Positions 8,794-18,953 of a stretch of 64,000 nt of DNA are shown here, piece by piece. The notes under the pieces are model-generated. The model ran no database searches. It had not been told where the DNA came from and was given only the letters and a program-made list of their open reading frames with translations. Location: contig NZ_FMZF01000004.1 of NCBI RefSeq assembly GCF_900102745.1, positions 186,001-250,000 of the forward strand. The letters are read 5' to 3'. The position numbers and the translations under genes were made by a program. The DNA is from Geodermatophilus telluris. GTDB taxonomy: Bacteria; Actinomycetota; Actinomycetes; Mycobacteriales; Geodermatophilaceae. The stretch's first letter is position 1; each line of letters begins with the position of its first letter.

Positions 8794-9423
8794 ATGCGCG
8801 TGGTGGTGTGCGGGGCGGCCGGCGGGGTGGGCCGCGCGGCGGTGCGGCTGGCCCACGAGCGCGGGCACGCGGTGCTCGCGGTGGCCCGCACCCCGGCCGG
8901 CGACGGGACGGTGGAGGAGCTCACCGGCGACGTCCGCGACGCCGGGCTGCTGGCGCGGGCCGTGGCGGGCGCGGACGCCGTGCTGTGGTGCGTGGGCGTG
9001 ACCCGCCGCTCGGGCGGTGACGTCGGGCGGACGGCGCTGCCGCTGCTGGTCTCCGCGACGACCGCCGCCGGGGTGCGCCGGTTCGTCGGCGTCTCCGGCG
9101 CGGGCGCGGACCTGCCCGGCGACCGCAAGGGCCCGGGCGCCCGCGTCGTCTCCGGGCTCACCCACCGGCTGGCGCGCGACCTGGTGGAGGACAGGGAGGG
9201 CGAGCACGCCGTCCTCGCCGCCTCCCCGATGGACTGGACGCAGGTGCGCCCGCCCCGGCTCACCGACCGTCCCGGCACGGGGCGCTACCGGCTCACCGAC
9301 GCGGCACCGGGACTGCGCGCGGCGCCGCTGGCGAGGGCCGACGTCGCCCTGGCGATGGTCGACCTCGCCGAGAGTCGGGAGTGGCTGCACGCGGCCCCGT
9401 TCGTCGTGGCGGCGGGCCGGTGA
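8794..9423 (+). CDS. NAD(P)H-binding atypical SDR (NmrA-like)
   Basis: A 209-residue Rossmann protein. The N-terminal VVVCGAAGGVGRAAVRLA is the dinucleotide-binding GxxGxxG motif, and RRFVGVSGAGAD is the central strand of atypical short-chain dehydrogenases. Such proteins act as small reductases or NADPH sensors. The ATG at 8794 has GAGAGGAG upstream. It is divergent from marR with a double operator between, so MarR repression is likely. The next gene, of the same broad family, starts within its stop codon. Confidence 0.85.
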   Translation: MRVVVCGAAGGVGRAAVRLAHERGHAVLAVARTPAGDGTVEELTGDVRDAGLLARAVAGADAVLWCVGVTRRSGGDVGRTALPLLVSATTAAGVRRFVGVSGAGADLPGDRKGPGARVVSGLTHRLARDLVEDREGEHAVLAASPMDWTQVRPPRLTDRPGTGRYRLTDAAPGLRAAPLARADVALAMVDLAESREWLHAAPFVVAAGR

Positions 9424-10268
9424 CCGTCCTCGTCGCCGGCGCCACCGGCACGGTCGGCAGCGAGGTGGTGCGCCGGCTGGTCGCGGCGGGTGCCGACCTG
9501 CGCGCCGGTGCCCGGGACCCGCACCGGGCGGCCGCGCTGCTGCCCACCGGCGTGCCGGTGACCCGCCTGGACCTGGAGGACGCCGTCACCTGGCCCGCGG
9601 CCCTCGCCGGCGTCCGGCGGCTGTTCCTGCTGCGCCCGCCCGACGTGGCCCGGGTCTCCCGGCTGCAGCCGTTCCTCGACGCCGTCGTCGCCGCCGGGGC
9701 GGAGCACGTCGTCGTGCTGTCGGTGCAGGCGGCCGGCCGCAACCCGCTGCTCCCCCACCGGGCACTCGAGCGGCGGGTGGAGGCGACCGGCCTGGCCTGG
9801 ACGCACCTGCGGCCCGCCTACTTCCTGTCCAACCTGCTCACCGTGCACCGGGCCGAGATCCGCGACCGCTCCGAGATCACCGTGCCGGCCGGCGAGGGGC
9901 GCACCGCCGTCGTCGACGTCGGCGACCTCGCCGAGGTCGCGGTGCACGCACTCACCCGGCCCGGCCACGAGCGCCGCGCCTACGAGCTGACCGGGTCCGA
10001 GGCCCCCACGTGGTCGGAGGTGGCGGCGACGCTGTCGGCCGTGCTGGGCCGGCCGGTGGTCTACCGGCACCCCGGCGCCCTGGCCTTCCTCCGGCACGCG
10101 CGGCGCAGCGGCACCCCGGGCGGGCTGGCCGCCGTCATGACCGCCCTCTACACGGTCACCCGGCTGGGGCTGGCCGACCGGACCACCGGTGACCTGGGAC
10201 GGCTGCTCGGCCGGTCCCCCACGACCCTGCGCGCGTTCGCCGAGGAGCACGCCGACGCCTGGCGGTGA
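9420..10268 (+). CDS. NmrA-family NAD(P)-binding protein
   Basis: A 282-residue NmrA-like protein starting VTVLVAGATGTVGSEVVRRL, a clear nucleotide-binding motif, followed by RLFLLRPPDVARV, the central VVVLSVQAAGRNPLLPHRALERRVEA and THLRPAYFLSNLL, all characteristic of NmrA/QOR2-type atypical SDRs. They bind NADP(H) and act as quinone reductases or redox sensors. The GTG start overlaps the previous stop by 4 bases. Two adjacent NmrA-like genes under a MarR suggest a response to quinones or electrophiles (inference). Confidence 0.86.
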   Translation: MTVLVAGATGTVGSEVVRRLVAAGADLRAGARDPHRAAALLPTGVPVTRLDLEDAVTWPAALAGVRRLFLLRPPDVARVSRLQPFLDAVVAAGAEHVVVLSVQAAGRNPLLPHRALERRVEATGLAWTHLRPAYFLSNLLTVHRAEIRDRSEITVPAGEGRTAVVDVGDLAEVAVHALTRPGHERRAYELTGSEAPTWSEVAATLSAVLGRPVVYRHPGALAFLRHARRSGTPGGLAAVMTALYTVTRLGLADRTTGDLGRLLGRSPTTLRAFAEEHADAWR

Positions 10269-10272
10269 GCCG

Positions 10273-10488
10273 TCAGCCGGGGCGGCCCCGGTCGACCGGG
10301 CCGTGGACGGCGGGCGGACCCCGGCGGGGACGCCGGCCCGCGGCGCGGGCGGGGCGCCCGGGGTCCTCCCCGTCGTCCCCGTCCGGCTCCTCGCGGGCGT
10401 CGGCGAACCGGACCACCCGGCCGATGACGACGCCGGCGAGCAGCGCGAGCAGCGCCCACGCCAGGCTCGCGAGCACCCAGCCGTTCAC
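10273..10488 (-). CDS. Small single-pass membrane protein
   Basis: About 71 residues: one hydrophobic helix (WVLASLAWALLALLAGVVIG) at the N-terminus, then a charged, Pro/Arg-rich cytoplasmic tail (REEPDGDDGEDPGRP). The family is not recognised. A longer reading from 10551 is possible, but it leaves only 5 bases to the divergent LysR gene; the inner GTG at 10488, preceded by GGGGGCGA and placed directly before the membrane helix, fits better. It converges with the NmrA gene. Confidence 0.5.
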   Translation of the reverse strand: MNGWVLASLAWALLALLAGVVIGRVVRFADAREEPDGDDGEDPGRPARAAGRRPRRGPPAVHGPVDRGRPG

Positions 10489-10556
10489 CGTCGCCCCCGG
10501 CCGGCGCCGCGGACCCGGCCCTGCCCACCGCGCGCCCGCGGTGGTAGCCATGGCGC

Positions 10557-11471
10557 ATGGACGTGCACGTGCGCGACCTCCGCTCCTTCCTCGCCGTCGC
10601 CGACGAGCGGCACGTCACGCGTGCCGCGCAGCGCCTGTTCGTCTCCCAGCCGGCGCTGAGCCGGCAGATCCGGGCACTGGAGCAGCACCTGCGGACGCCG
10701 CTGTTCGTGCGCGGCCCGAGCGGGGTCGCGCTGACCCCGGCCGGCCGGCTGCTGCAGGACCACGCGCGGCGCGTCGTCGCCGCCTGGGACGAGGCGCAGG
10801 CCGCCGTCGCCGCGGCCGTGACCGCGCGGGCGCGCGTCCTGGTCGTGGGCCTGACGATCAGCGTGGGGCGGGGACTGCTGCCGGTGGCCACCCGCGCCTT
10901 CCAGGAGCGCCACCCCGACGTGCGGGTGGAGCTGCGCCAGGCCGGCTTCGGCGACGCCACGGCGGGCCTGGCCGACGGCGACGCCGACCTCGCGTTCTGC
11001 TGGCTGCCGCTGCCGCCCGACGCGGGTGTGCGGCACCGGGTGCTGTTCACCGAGCCGCGGATGGTGGCCCTCCCGGTCGACCACCGCCTCACCGCGCGCA
11101 CCGAGGTGAGCGTCGAGGACCTGCTCGACGAGCCGTTCCTCGCCCTCCCCGAGTCGGCCGGGCCGCTGCGGTCGTTCTGGCTCGGCGAGGACGCGCGCGG
11201 GGGCCGGCCCGCGCGGGTCGCCGCGGTGGTGCACGGCCCCGAGGAGGTGGTCGAGGCGCTCGGCCGCGGCCTGGGGGTGGCCCTGATCAGCGGCGGCAAC
11301 GCCGAGATCTACCGCCGCCCGGAGTTCGTCGTCCGACCGGTGCGGGGCCTGGCGCCGGCCCACCTGGCCGTCGTCTGGCGGGAGGGCGACGGCCGCGGGC
11401 GGGTGCAGGACTTCGTGCGCAGCTGCGCGGCGGCCGCCGCGGCGTCCGCGGCCGGACCGGGCGCGGCCTGA
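10557..11471 (+). CDS. LysR-family transcriptional regulator
   Basis: A 304-residue LysR regulator. The N-terminal helix-turn-helix reads FLAVADERHVTRAAQRLFVSQPALS with the following helix RQIRALEQHL; the C-terminal effector domain begins at about residue 92 (VLVVGLTISVGRGLLPVATRAF) with two lobes. It acts as a tetramer responding to a small molecule. No divergent metabolic gene lies beside it, so its target is unclear. It converges with the histidine kinase, 8 bases apart. Confidence 0.9.
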   Translation: MDVHVRDLRSFLAVADERHVTRAAQRLFVSQPALSRQIRALEQHLRTPLFVRGPSGVALTPAGRLLQDHARRVVAAWDEAQAAVAAAVTARARVLVVGLTISVGRGLLPVATRAFQERHPDVRVELRQAGFGDATAGLADGDADLAFCWLPLPPDAGVRHRVLFTEPRMVALPVDHRLTARTEVSVEDLLDEPFLALPESAGPLRSFWLGEDARGGRPARVAAVVHGPEEVVEALGRGLGVALISGGNAEIYRRPEFVVRPVRGLAPAHLAVVWREGDGRGRVQDFVRSCAAAAAASAAGPGAA

Positions 11472-11479
11472 CCGGGCGC

Positions 11480-12928
11480 TCACCCGTCCCTGCCGTCCAG
11501 CGGCAGCCGCACCTGGAAGCGGGTGTCGCCCGGCTGCGAGCGGACCGTGATCACCCCGCCGTGCCGGACGGTCACCACGCGCCAGGCGACGTCGAGGCCG
11601 AGGCCGGTCCCCTGCCCCACCGGCTTGGTGGTGAAGAACGGCTCGAACACCCGTCGCCGCAGCTCCTCCGGGATGCCCGGGCCGGTGTCGGCCACCTCGA
11701 CCAGCGCCGAGTCGCCGTCGACCGCGGTGCGCAGGGTCAGCGTGCCGTGCCCCTCCATCGCCGCGAGCGCGTTGTCGATGAGGTTGGTCCACACCTGGTT
11801 GAGCTCGGCGGCGTAGGCCGGCACCCGCGGCAGGTCCCGGTCGTAGTCCTTGACCACCCGGACCCCCGGGCCGATCTTCGCCCCCAGGACGACGAGGGTG
11901 GCGTCGAGCCCCTCGTGCAGGTCGGCGGGCTGGTGCGGGGTGCGGTCGAGCTGGGAGTACTGCTTGGCGGCGCCGACCAGGTGGGAGATGCGCCGGGTGC
12001 TCTCGGCGACCTCGCGCAGCAGCGTCTCGGTCTCCACGGTGTAGGCCAGCCAGCGCAGCGCCGGCTCGAGGAAGTCCTCCGTGACGGCCGCGGCGACCTC
12101 CTCCAGGCAGCCGGTGTCCAGCCCGGCCGGCACGAACACCGCCGCCAGCTCCCACGGCCGCTCGATGCCGCGGTCGTCGAGCCAGTCGCCGAGCTCGTCC
12201 TCCCGGTCGGCGCGCTCCAGCGCGTCGAGCTCCCCGGTGGTGCCGATCCGGCCGACGAACTCCTCCTGCAGGTCGGTCAGCCGGCGCAGCTGCTCGCCGT
12301 CGACCCGCCCCCCGGACAGCAGGGCCAGCTTGTGCCGCATCCCGGCCACCCGCTCGCCCAACGCGGCGGTGGCCCGGGACGCCGCGGCCGCCGGGTTGTT
12401 CAGCTCGTGGGTCAGCCCGGCGGTCAGCTTGCCCAGGGCCAGCAGCCGCTCCCGCTGGCCGACCAGCTCCTCGGAGTTGCGGCTGCCCAGGAACAGCCCC
12501 TGGAGCAGGTGGACGGCCATCGGGTACCAGCGGCGGAACACCGCGGCGAACTCGGCGGCGGGCAGCGCCAGGAACGTGCAGTCGGTGACCGCCCGGACCG
12601 TGGCCGGGTACACCTGCTCGACCTGGTCGCCCAGGTAGAACTGCACCGCCCCGCTGTAGACGCCGGGGGTGTCCGAGCGCACGGTCTCCACCTCGTCGGG
12701 GCCGACCCGCCGCACCATGCGCAGCGTCCCCGACAGCAGCACGTGGAAGCACTCGGCCGGCTCCCCCTCCACCGACACGTCGCTGCCCGCGGGGAAGGAC
12801 TCCACCCGCCCGGCCCCCGCCACCCAGTCCAGCTGCGCGTCGTCGAGGTCGGCGAAGAGGAACAGCTCCCGCAGCCGCGCGGGCGCCAGCCGGGTTGGAG
12901 ACGGCGCGGCCGGCAGCGGGGCGCTCAC
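11480..12928 (-). CDS. cNMP-binding-domain histidine kinase
   Basis: A 482-residue soluble sensor kinase. Residues about 20-140 form a cyclic-nucleotide-binding-type domain (SFPAGSDVSVEGEPAECFHVLLSG region). The dimerisation helix carries the phospho-acceptor His174 in LTHELNNPAA. The ATPase domain has NLIDNALAAM (N box), DTGPGIP (G1), FEPFFTTK (F box) and TGLGLDVA (G2). There is no membrane segment. The GTG overlaps the preceding stop by 4 bases, making it the last gene of a four-gene operon. Its partner is almost certainly the receiver domain of the adjacent response regulator-reductase fusion. Confidence 0.9.
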   Translation of the reverse strand: MSAPLPAAPSPTRLAPARLRELFLFADLDDAQLDWVAGAGRVESFPAGSDVSVEGEPAECFHVLLSGTLRMVRRVGPDEVETVRSDTPGVYSGAVQFYLGDQVEQVYPATVRAVTDCTFLALPAAEFAAVFRRWYPMAVHLLQGLFLGSRNSEELVGQRERLLALGKLTAGLTHELNNPAAAASRATAALGERVAGMRHKLALLSGGRVDGEQLRRLTDLQEEFVGRIGTTGELDALERADREDELGDWLDDRGIERPWELAAVFVPAGLDTGCLEEVAAAVTEDFLEPALRWLAYTVETETLLREVAESTRRISHLVGAAKQYSQLDRTPHQPADLHEGLDATLVVLGAKIGPGVRVVKDYDRDLPRVPAYAAELNQVWTNLIDNALAAMEGHGTLTLRTAVDGDSALVEVADTGPGIPEELRRRVFEPFFTTKPVGQGTGLGLDVAWRVVTVRHGGVITVRSQPGDTRFQVRLPLDGRDG

Positions 12929-14619
12929 CGCTCCTCCAGGTACCGGTGCACGAGGGTGACGGCCATGGCGCCCTCGCCGACGGCCGAGGCCACCCGCTTG
13001 ACCGACTGGGCGCGCACGTCGCCGGCGACGAACACCCCGGGGACGCTGGACTCCAGGAAGTAGGGGTCGCGCTGCACCGGCCAGCCGGCGGGCCGCTGCC
13101 CGTCGACGAGCAGGTCCGGTCCGGTGGTCACGAAGCCGCGCTCGTCGCGGGCGAGCACGCCGTCGAGCCACTCGGTGCGCGGCGCGGCGCCGATGAAGAC
13201 GAACAGGTGGTTCGCCGCGACCGTGTCCACCCGGCCGGTGCGGTCGCGCAGCTCCAGCTCCTCGAGGTGCTCGGTGCCGCGCGCGGCCACCACCGTGGTC
13301 CCGGTGCGGACGACGACGTTGGGCAGCCGGGCGAGCTGCTCGACCAGGTAGTGCGACATCGACGCCTCCAGCGACGGCCCGCGCACCAGCAGGGTCACAC
13401 AGCTGGCGTGCCGGGCGAAGAAGACGGCCGACTGCCCCGCGGAGTTGGCGCCGCCCACGATGTACACGTGCTGCCCGGCGCAGGCGGCCGCCTCGGTGAG
13501 CGCCGAGCCGTAGTAGACGCCGCGGCCGGTGAGCGGGCCGGCGCCCTCGGCGTCGAGCTGCCGGTAGGAGACGCCGGTGGCCAGCACCACCGCGTGCGCG
13601 GCGAGGCTGCCACCGTCGGCGAAGTGCACCACCCGCGCCGGGCCGCGGACCTCCAGCGCGGCCACGTCGCGGGTGGTGAGCACCTCGGCGCCGAACCGGC
13701 CGGCCTGGCGGCGGGCCCGGTCGGCGAGCTGGCCGCCGGAGACGCCGTCGGGGAAGCCGAGGTAGTTCTCGATCCGGCTGCTCTGCCCGGCCTGCCCGCC
13801 GGTGGCCTGCCGCTCGACGAGCACGGTGCGCAGTCCCTCGGAGGCGCCGTACACCGCCGCGCCGAGGCCCGCCGGGCCGCCGCCGACCACGACGAGGTCG
13901 TAGAAGTCGGTGCTGGGCTCGACGGTGAGCCCGACGGCGGCGGCCAGCTGCGCCTCGGTGGGGGCGAGCACCGGCCGCCCGTCGGGCGGGAGGACCACGG
14001 GCACGTCGTCCGGCCCGGCGCCGGCCGCGGCGAGCAACCGCTGCCCCTCGGGCTCGTCGACGCTGAACCAGCGGTAGGGCACGGCGTTGCGGGCGAGGAA
14101 GTCGCGGGCGGCGAACGAGGGCGCCGACCACCGGTGGCCCACCAGGCGCACGTCCGGGACGGCGGTGTCCGGGCTGGCCCGCCAGGTCTCGACCATGGCG
14201 TCGACGACCGGGTAGAGCTTCTCCTCGGGCGGGTCCCAGGGCTTGAGCAGGTAGTGGTCGACGTCGACGAGGTTGATGGCCTGGATCGCGGCGTCGGTGT
14301 CGGCGTAGGCGGTGAGCAGCGCGCGCCGGGCGCGGGGCACCAGGTCCATGGCCTGCTCGAGGAACTCGATGCCGTTCATCTGCGGCATCCGGTAGTCGGC
14401 CAGCAGCACCGCGACCGGCTCGCCGCGCAGCGTCAGCTCGCGCAGCGCGGCCAGCCCCTCCTCGCCCGAGGACGCCCGGACCACCCGGTGGTCCTCCCCG
14501 TAGCGGCGGCGCAGGTCGCGGGCCACGGCCCGCGAGACGTTGGGGTCGTCGTCCACGGTGAGCAGCACCGGGCGGGCCGGGCGGCCGGGCCGCCCGCGGA
14601 CGTCGGGGGTGTCGGTCAC
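12925..14619 (-). CDS. Fused response regulator / thioredoxin-reductase-like flavoprotein
   Basis: A 564-residue fusion. Residues 15-145 are a receiver domain with acidic pocket DDD (23-25), phospho-acceptor Asp75 in LLADYRMP, Thr103 and Lys126 (LLKPW). Residues about 157-232 form a glutaredoxin/thioredoxin-like domain without a CxxC pair. The rest is a thioredoxin-reductase-type flavoprotein: FAD motif [12 protein letters not shown] (244-255), [22 protein letters not shown] motif [12 protein letters not shown] and C-terminal [21 protein letters not shown]. The usual redox-active CxxC is absent (AAACAGQHV has one Cys). The output of phosphorylation would thus be a redox enzyme instead of DNA binding. 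It overlaps both neighbours by 4 bases. Confidence 0.9.
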   Translation of the reverse strand: MTDTPDVRGRPGRPARPVLLTVDDDPNVSRAVARDLRRRYGEDHRVVRASSGEEGLAALRELTLRGEPVAVLLADYRMPQMNGIEFLEQAMDLVPRARRALLTAYADTDAAIQAINLVDVDHYLLKPWDPPEEKLYPVVDAMVETWRASPDTAVPDVRLVGHRWSAPSFAARDFLARNAVPYRWFSVDEPEGQRLLAAAGAGPDDVPVVLPPDGRPVLAPTEAQLAAAVGLTVEPSTDFYDLVVVGGGPAGLGAAVYGASEGLRTVLVERQATGGQAGQSSRIENYLGFPDGVSGGQLADRARRQAGRFGAEVLTTRDVAALEVRGPARVVHFADGGSLAAHAVVLATGVSYRQLDAEGAGPLTGRGVYYGSALTEAAACAGQHVYIVGGANSAGQSAVFFARHASCVTLLVRGPSLEASMSHYLVEQLARLPNVVVRTGTTVVAARGTEHLEELELRDRTGRVDTVAANHLFVFIGAAPRTEWLDGVLARDERGFVTTGPDLLVDGQRPAGWPVQRDPYFLESSVPGVFVAGDVRAQSVKRVASAVGEGAMAVTLVHRYLEER

Positions 14620-17324
14620 GGGCCCTCCTGGACGGCCGGCGCGCGCGGCGCGCCGTCCGGCGCGTCGGCGAGCGCGGTGAGCTCGGCGGGGGTCGGGCGG
14701 CGCAGGACGCGCTCGGAGCGCCACACGACGACGGGCAGGTCCTCCTCGGTGACGTCGAGGTCGGCGAGCAGCGCGGTGACGTCGTCCTCCTCCGCCGCCA
14801 CGTCGACGACGACGGCGCGCAGGCCCCGCTCCTCGGCGGAGCGCCGCAGCCGCTCGGTCTCCGGTGACGCGCCGCTGGTCACGATCCGCACGTCGGCGGC
14901 CAGCGCCAGCAGCATCGAGCGGCGGACGAGGAAGGCGCGCAGCACGGTCTCCTTGAGCGCGCGGTCCTCGGCGAACGCCAGCCGCGCCTGCGCGTCGGGG
15001 ACCGTGACCACCTCGGCCGGCTGCAGCACGACGGCGGTGAGGAACACCGGTCGGTCGCTGAAGAGGTCCAGCTCGCCGAGGAAGCGCCGCGCGCCGTGCA
15101 CCGAGACCACCCGCTGGTCGGGCCGGCCGTGGTGCTCGACCACGGCGACCAGGCCGGAGAGCACGACCTGCAGGTCGTAGCCGGGGTCGCCCTCCCGGAA
15201 CAGCGTCTCCCCCGGCGCCCACGTGCGGCGGGTGCCGTGCCGCTCGAGGAGGGCCAGCTGCCCGTCGGGCAGGCGCGGGAAGGCGCCGTCGCGGTCGGGT
15301 GTCTCCTCCAGGTCGGCCGGCAGCGGGACCGGCGGGACCACGGGCACGGCCCCGGGTGCGGTCCCCGGGTCGGGGCGCCACGGGCCCAGCGCCGGCAGCA
15401 CGGGGGACGTGGGCTCCGCGCGCGGCTGCGGCGGCAGCGCACCGTCCCCGCCGGCGCCGGCCAGCAGCGCGGCGGCCAGCGAGTCGGCGTCGTAGGGCCC
15501 GGTGTGCCGGCGCCCGCCGACGAAGAAGGTGGGCGTGCCCTCGACCCCGCTGGCCTCGGCCGAGTCCACGTCCTCCTGCACCCGCCGCGCGTACCGGCCC
15601 GAGCCGAGGTCGCGGGTGAAGCGCACGACGTCGAGACCGACGGCGGCGGCGTGCTCGAGCAGGTCGCCGGGGGCGAGCCGGTCCTGCTCGGCGAACAGCC
15701 GGTCGTGCAGCTCCCAGAAGCGGCCCTGGGCGGCGGCGGCCTCGGCCGCCTCGGCGGCCAGCCGGGCGTGCGGGTGCACGTCGGTCAGCGGCACGTGCCG
15801 GAACACGTAGCGCAGCCGGTCGCCGAACCGCTCGCGGACCTCCTCGACCGCGCCGGTCGCCCGGCCGCAGAACGGGCACTCGAAGTCGCCGTACTCGACC
15901 AGGGTGAGCGGCGCGTCGACCGGCCCGCGCACGTGGTCGCGGGCCGGGTCGACCGGCGGGTCGAGCAGCACCGGGCGGCCGGTGCCGGCGGGGCGGCGGC
16001 GGTCGGCGAGGCGGAACAGCGCCCAGCCGAGGAGCGCGGCCAGCACCGAGGCGGCCAGGACGCCGACCCGCGCCTGGTCGGCGACCTGCTGGTCGGCCTC
16101 GTCGAAGGCGAGGTCGACGATGAACAGGGAGATGGTGAAGCCGATGCCCGACAGCGCCGCGCCGCCGGCCAGCTGCGCCGCGGTGAGCCCGGGCGCGAGC
16201 CGGCCGAGCCCGAGCCGGACCGCCAGGCCGGTGCCGGCCAGGATGCCGACGAGCTTGCCGAGGACCAGGCCGGCGACCACGCCGAGCGTCACCGGCGAGG
16301 ACGCCGCGGCGCGCAGGACCTCGCCGGTGAGCGGGACGCCGGCGTTGGCGAGGGCGAACACCGGCACGATCACGAAGCTGGTCCACGGCTGCCACAGCTG
16401 CTGGAGGCGCTCGCCGGCCGACACCGACCGGTCGATCGACAGCCGCGCCGCCCGGGCGAACCCCGGGTTGGGCGACTGCTGGTAGGCCCGCACCAGCCGG
16501 GCGGCGTCGGCGACCTCGTCCCGGCGGGCCGCGTAGGCGGGGGTGAACAGCGCGATGACGACGCCGGCGAGGGTGGGGTGGACGCCCGACTCGTGCATCG
16601 CCACCCACACCCCGAGGCCGAGCACCAGGTAGGCCGGTCCGCGCCACACGGCGAGGTACCGCAGGCCGACCATCAGCGCCAGGCCCAGGACGGCCAGCCC
16701 GAGCGGGGTGAGCCGCAGGTCCTCGGTGTAGAACAGCGCGATCACGGTGAGCGCGCCGACGTCGTCGGCGATGGCGAGGGTGAGCAGGAACAGCCGCAGC
16801 TGCGCCGGGCAGGCCGGCCCCACGAGGGCGAGCACGCCGAGCAGGAACGCGGTGTCGGTGGAGATGACCACGCCCCAGGCCGACACCGCGTCCTCGCCGA
16901 GGGTGAAGGCCACGTAGACCAGCGCGGGGACCACCAGCCCGGTGACGGCGGCCAGCGCCGGCACCGCGGCACGGCGCCGGTCGGTGAGCTCGCCGATGAC
17001 CAGCTCCCGCTTGATCTCCAGCCCGACGACGAAGAAGAAGAACACCATCAGGCCGTCGTTGACCCAGTGCCGCAGGTCCAGGGCCAGCTCGGTGCCGCCG
17101 AGCCGGACGGCGAACTCGGTGTGCCAGAAGGCCGCGTAGCCGTCGCCCACGGGCGAGTTGGCCCACACCAGGGCGAGGACGGTGGCCGCCAGCAGCAGCC
17201 CGGCGCCGCCGGCCTCGGTGCGCAGCGCCCGGCGCAGCGGTGACAGCCGCCCGAGCACCCCGCCCCGGCCGCCCGAGCGCGTCCCGGCCGCCCCGGTCGT
17301 GCCGGTCTGCGTGCCGGCGCTCAC
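14616..17324 (-). CDS. nhaA: NhaA Na+/H+ antiporter - DsbA - cNMP-binding - glutaredoxin-like fusion
   Basis: A 902-residue fusion, more than twice the length of plain NhaA. Residues about 30-440 are NhaA with the ion-binding pair Asp187-Asp188 in [18 protein letters not shown]. Residues about 468-625 are a DsbA/thioredoxin domain with the redox motif CPFC (483-486) and the cis-Pro region GTPTFFVGG. After a Pro-rich linker, residues about 685-805 are a cyclic-nucleotide-binding-type domain ([22 protein letters not shown]). Residues about 811-885 resemble the glutaredoxin-like module in the next gene (DVRIV, LPVVV, PTPAEL). It is an inner-membrane protein; all appended domains would share one side. 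The start is GTG 17324, overlapping the MFS stop by 4 bases. Confidence 0.92.
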   Translation of the reverse strand: MSAGTQTGTTGAAGTRSGGRGGVLGRLSPLRRALRTEAGGAGLLLAATVLALVWANSPVGDGYAAFWHTEFAVRLGGTELALDLRHWVNDGLMVFFFFVVGLEIKRELVIGELTDRRRAAVPALAAVTGLVVPALVYVAFTLGEDAVSAWGVVISTDTAFLLGVLALVGPACPAQLRLFLLTLAIADDVGALTVIALFYTEDLRLTPLGLAVLGLALMVGLRYLAVWRGPAYLVLGLGVWVAMHESGVHPTLAGVVIALFTPAYAARRDEVADAARLVRAYQQSPNPGFARAARLSIDRSVSAGERLQQLWQPWTSFVIVPVFALANAGVPLTGEVLRAAASSPVTLGVVAGLVLGKLVGILAGTGLAVRLGLGRLAPGLTAAQLAGGAALSGIGFTISLFIVDLAFDEADQQVADQARVGVLAASVLAALLGWALFRLADRRRPAGTGRPVLLDPPVDPARDHVRGPVDAPLTLVEYGDFECPFCGRATGAVEEVRERFGDRLRYVFRHVPLTDVHPHARLAAEAAEAAAAQGRFWELHDRLFAEQDRLAPGDLLEHAAAVGLDVVRFTRDLGSGRYARRVQEDVDSAEASGVEGTPTFFVGGRRHTGPYDADSLAAALLAGAGGDGALPPQPRAEPTSPVLPALGPWRPDPGTAPGAVPVVPPVPLPADLEETPDRDGAFPRLPDGQLALLERHGTRRTWAPGETLFREGDPGYDLQVVLSGLVAVVEHHGRPDQRVVSVHGARRFLGELDLFSDRPVFLTAVVLQPAEVVTVPDAQARLAFAEDRALKETVLRAFLVRRSMLLALAADVRIVTSGASPETERLRRSAEERGLRAVVVDVAAEEDDVTALLADLDVTEEDLPVVVWRSERVLRRPTPAELTALADAPDGAPRAPAVQEGP

Positions 17325-18841
17325 CGGGCAGCCCCTCCCCCGCCGGACCGCGACGGGTGCAGCTGCGGACCGCTGACGCCGCAGTGCCGGCACTCCTCCA
17401 GCCGCAGCCGCGGCTCGCCCGGAGCGGCGGGTGCGGGCGCCTCGCCGAGCGGCCGGCGCAGCGTCGTCGCGGCCACCGCGGCCCCGGCGACCAGGAGGGC
17501 GACGCAGATGAGCAGGGCGACCCGGAAGCCGCCGGCGAAGGCCGCGGGGTCGGTGTAGTCGTCGCCGCCGATCCCCGCGGCGGCGGGCACGGCGGCGACC
17601 GCGAGCAGCCCGGCCGCCCGGGCGACGGCGTTGTTCACCCCGGAGGCGGCGCCGGCGTGGCGGGCCTCCGCGGCGTCGAGCACGGTGGCGGTCAGCGGCG
17701 CCACCAGCAGCGTCAGCCCGGCGCCGAAGAGCACCGCACCGGGCAGCACGTCGAGCCAGTAGGACGCCCCCGGCCCGACGCGCCGCAGCAGCAGCAGCCC
17801 GGCGGCGGCGACCAGCGGGCCGCCGGTCAGCAGCGGCCGCGGCCCGGTGCGCTGCGCCAGGGCGCCCACCCGGGCGGAGAACAGCAGCATCAGCGCGGTC
17901 ACCGGCAGCAGCGCCGTCCCGGCGGCGAGCGGGCTGAAACCGGACACGACCTGCAGCTGCAGGACGAGCAGCACGAACAGCACCCCGAGGGCGGCGTAGA
18001 CGAGGAAGGTCACCGCGTTGGCGGCGGTGAACCGGGGGTTCGCGAACAGGGCCGGCGGCACGAGCGGGTGCGCGGACCGGCGCTGGACGGCCACGAACGC
18101 CGCGAGCGCCAGCACCCCCACCACCAGGCCGGCGGCCACGACGGCCCCCTGCCCGGGCCGGCCCGCCGTCGTCAGCGCGTAGGTCAGCGCGGCCAGGCCC
18201 GCGGCGGCCAGGACCGTGCCCGCCCAGTCCAGCCGGGGCGCGGCGTCGGGGTCGCGCGTCTCGGGCACGTGCCGGGCGGCGACGACCACGATGACGACGG
18301 CCAGCGGCAGGTTGAGCAGGAACACCGCCCGCCAGTTCCACTCCACCAGCCAGCCGCCGACGAAGGGCCCCACCGCGCCGGCGACCCCGCCCAGGCCCGA
18401 CCACGCGCCCACCGCCGCCGCCCGGTCCTCCCCGGAGAACGACGCCGAGATGATCGCCAGGCTGCCCGGGGTGAGCAGCGCCGCGCCGACGCCCTGCAGC
18501 GCGCGGGCGCCGACGAGCGTGCCGACGTCGGGGGCGAGGCCGCACAGCAGCGACGCCACGGCGAACCAGACCACCCCGACGACGAAGACGCGGCGCCGGC
18601 CCAGGCGGTCGCTCAGCGACCCGCCGAGCAGGATCAGCGAGGCCAGGGTCAGCGTGTAGGCGTTGACCGTCCACTGCAGCCCGGTGAACCCGGCACCGAG
18701 GTCGGTGCCGATCCGCTCCAGGGCGACGTTGACCACCGTGGCGTCGAGCATGGCCAGGCTCGAGCCCAGCACGGTGGTGAGCAGGACCCAGCGCGCCTGC
18801 GGCGTGTGCATCCGCAGGCCGGCGGAGTCCGTCGTCGTCAC
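17321..18841 (-). CDS. MFS drug-efflux transporter, DHA2 (EmrB/QacA) family
   Basis: A 506-residue protein with about 14 membrane helices. [17 protein letters not shown] in helix 1, the loop [13 protein letters not shown] and the motif [21 protein letters not shown] identify the DHA2 proton-driven multidrug efflux family. The C-terminus ends in an odd soluble tail with CRHCG. The start is GTG 18841, preceded by GGAGGGGG; a reading from 18973 would run into the divergent promoter. It is the first gene of the efflux/antiporter/redox/kinase operon. Confidence 0.9.
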   Translation of the reverse strand: MTTTDSAGLRMHTPQARWVLLTTVLGSSLAMLDATVVNVALERIGTDLGAGFTGLQWTVNAYTLTLASLILLGGSLSDRLGRRRVFVVGVVWFAVASLLCGLAPDVGTLVGARALQGVGAALLTPGSLAIISASFSGEDRAAAVGAWSGLGGVAGAVGPFVGGWLVEWNWRAVFLLNLPLAVVIVVVAARHVPETRDPDAAPRLDWAGTVLAAAGLAALTYALTTAGRPGQGAVVAAGLVVGVLALAAFVAVQRRSAHPLVPPALFANPRFTAANAVTFLVYAALGVLFVLLVLQLQVVSGFSPLAAGTALLPVTALMLLFSARVGALAQRTGPRPLLTGGPLVAAAGLLLLRRVGPGASYWLDVLPGAVLFGAGLTLLVAPLTATVLDAAEARHAGAASGVNNAVARAAGLLAVAAVPAAAGIGGDDYTDPAAFAGGFRVALLICVALLVAGAAVAATTLRRPLGEAPAPAAPGEPRLRLEECRHCGVSGPQLHPSRSGGGGAAR

Positions 18842-18915
18842 CGGACCCCCTCCCGACACGACCGGTCCCGGGCAGCCTCGTCCCCCGGCGGCGGTGCTGT
18901 CCAATGTCGCCTCCG

Positions 18916-18946
18916 ATGAGCGCTGCGCATGAGCGCTCGCTACGGT
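18916..18946 (+). promoter_or_regulatory. Promoter with 13-bp-spaced direct repeat, likely leaderless
   Basis: ATGAGCGCT occurs twice (18916-18924 and 18929-18937) and is followed by a TACGGT -10-like box at 18941-18946, only 7 bases before the GTG of the gene at 18954. That spacing fits a leaderless transcript. The repeat could be an operator; no regulator is identified. Confidence 0.4.
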
Positions 18947-18953
18947 CCGCCGC

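Noticed and set aside
11480-14131. An 883-residue kinase reading
   Set aside because: The first 401 codons are a wrong-frame reading of the response regulator-reductase; the kinase begins at GTG 12928.
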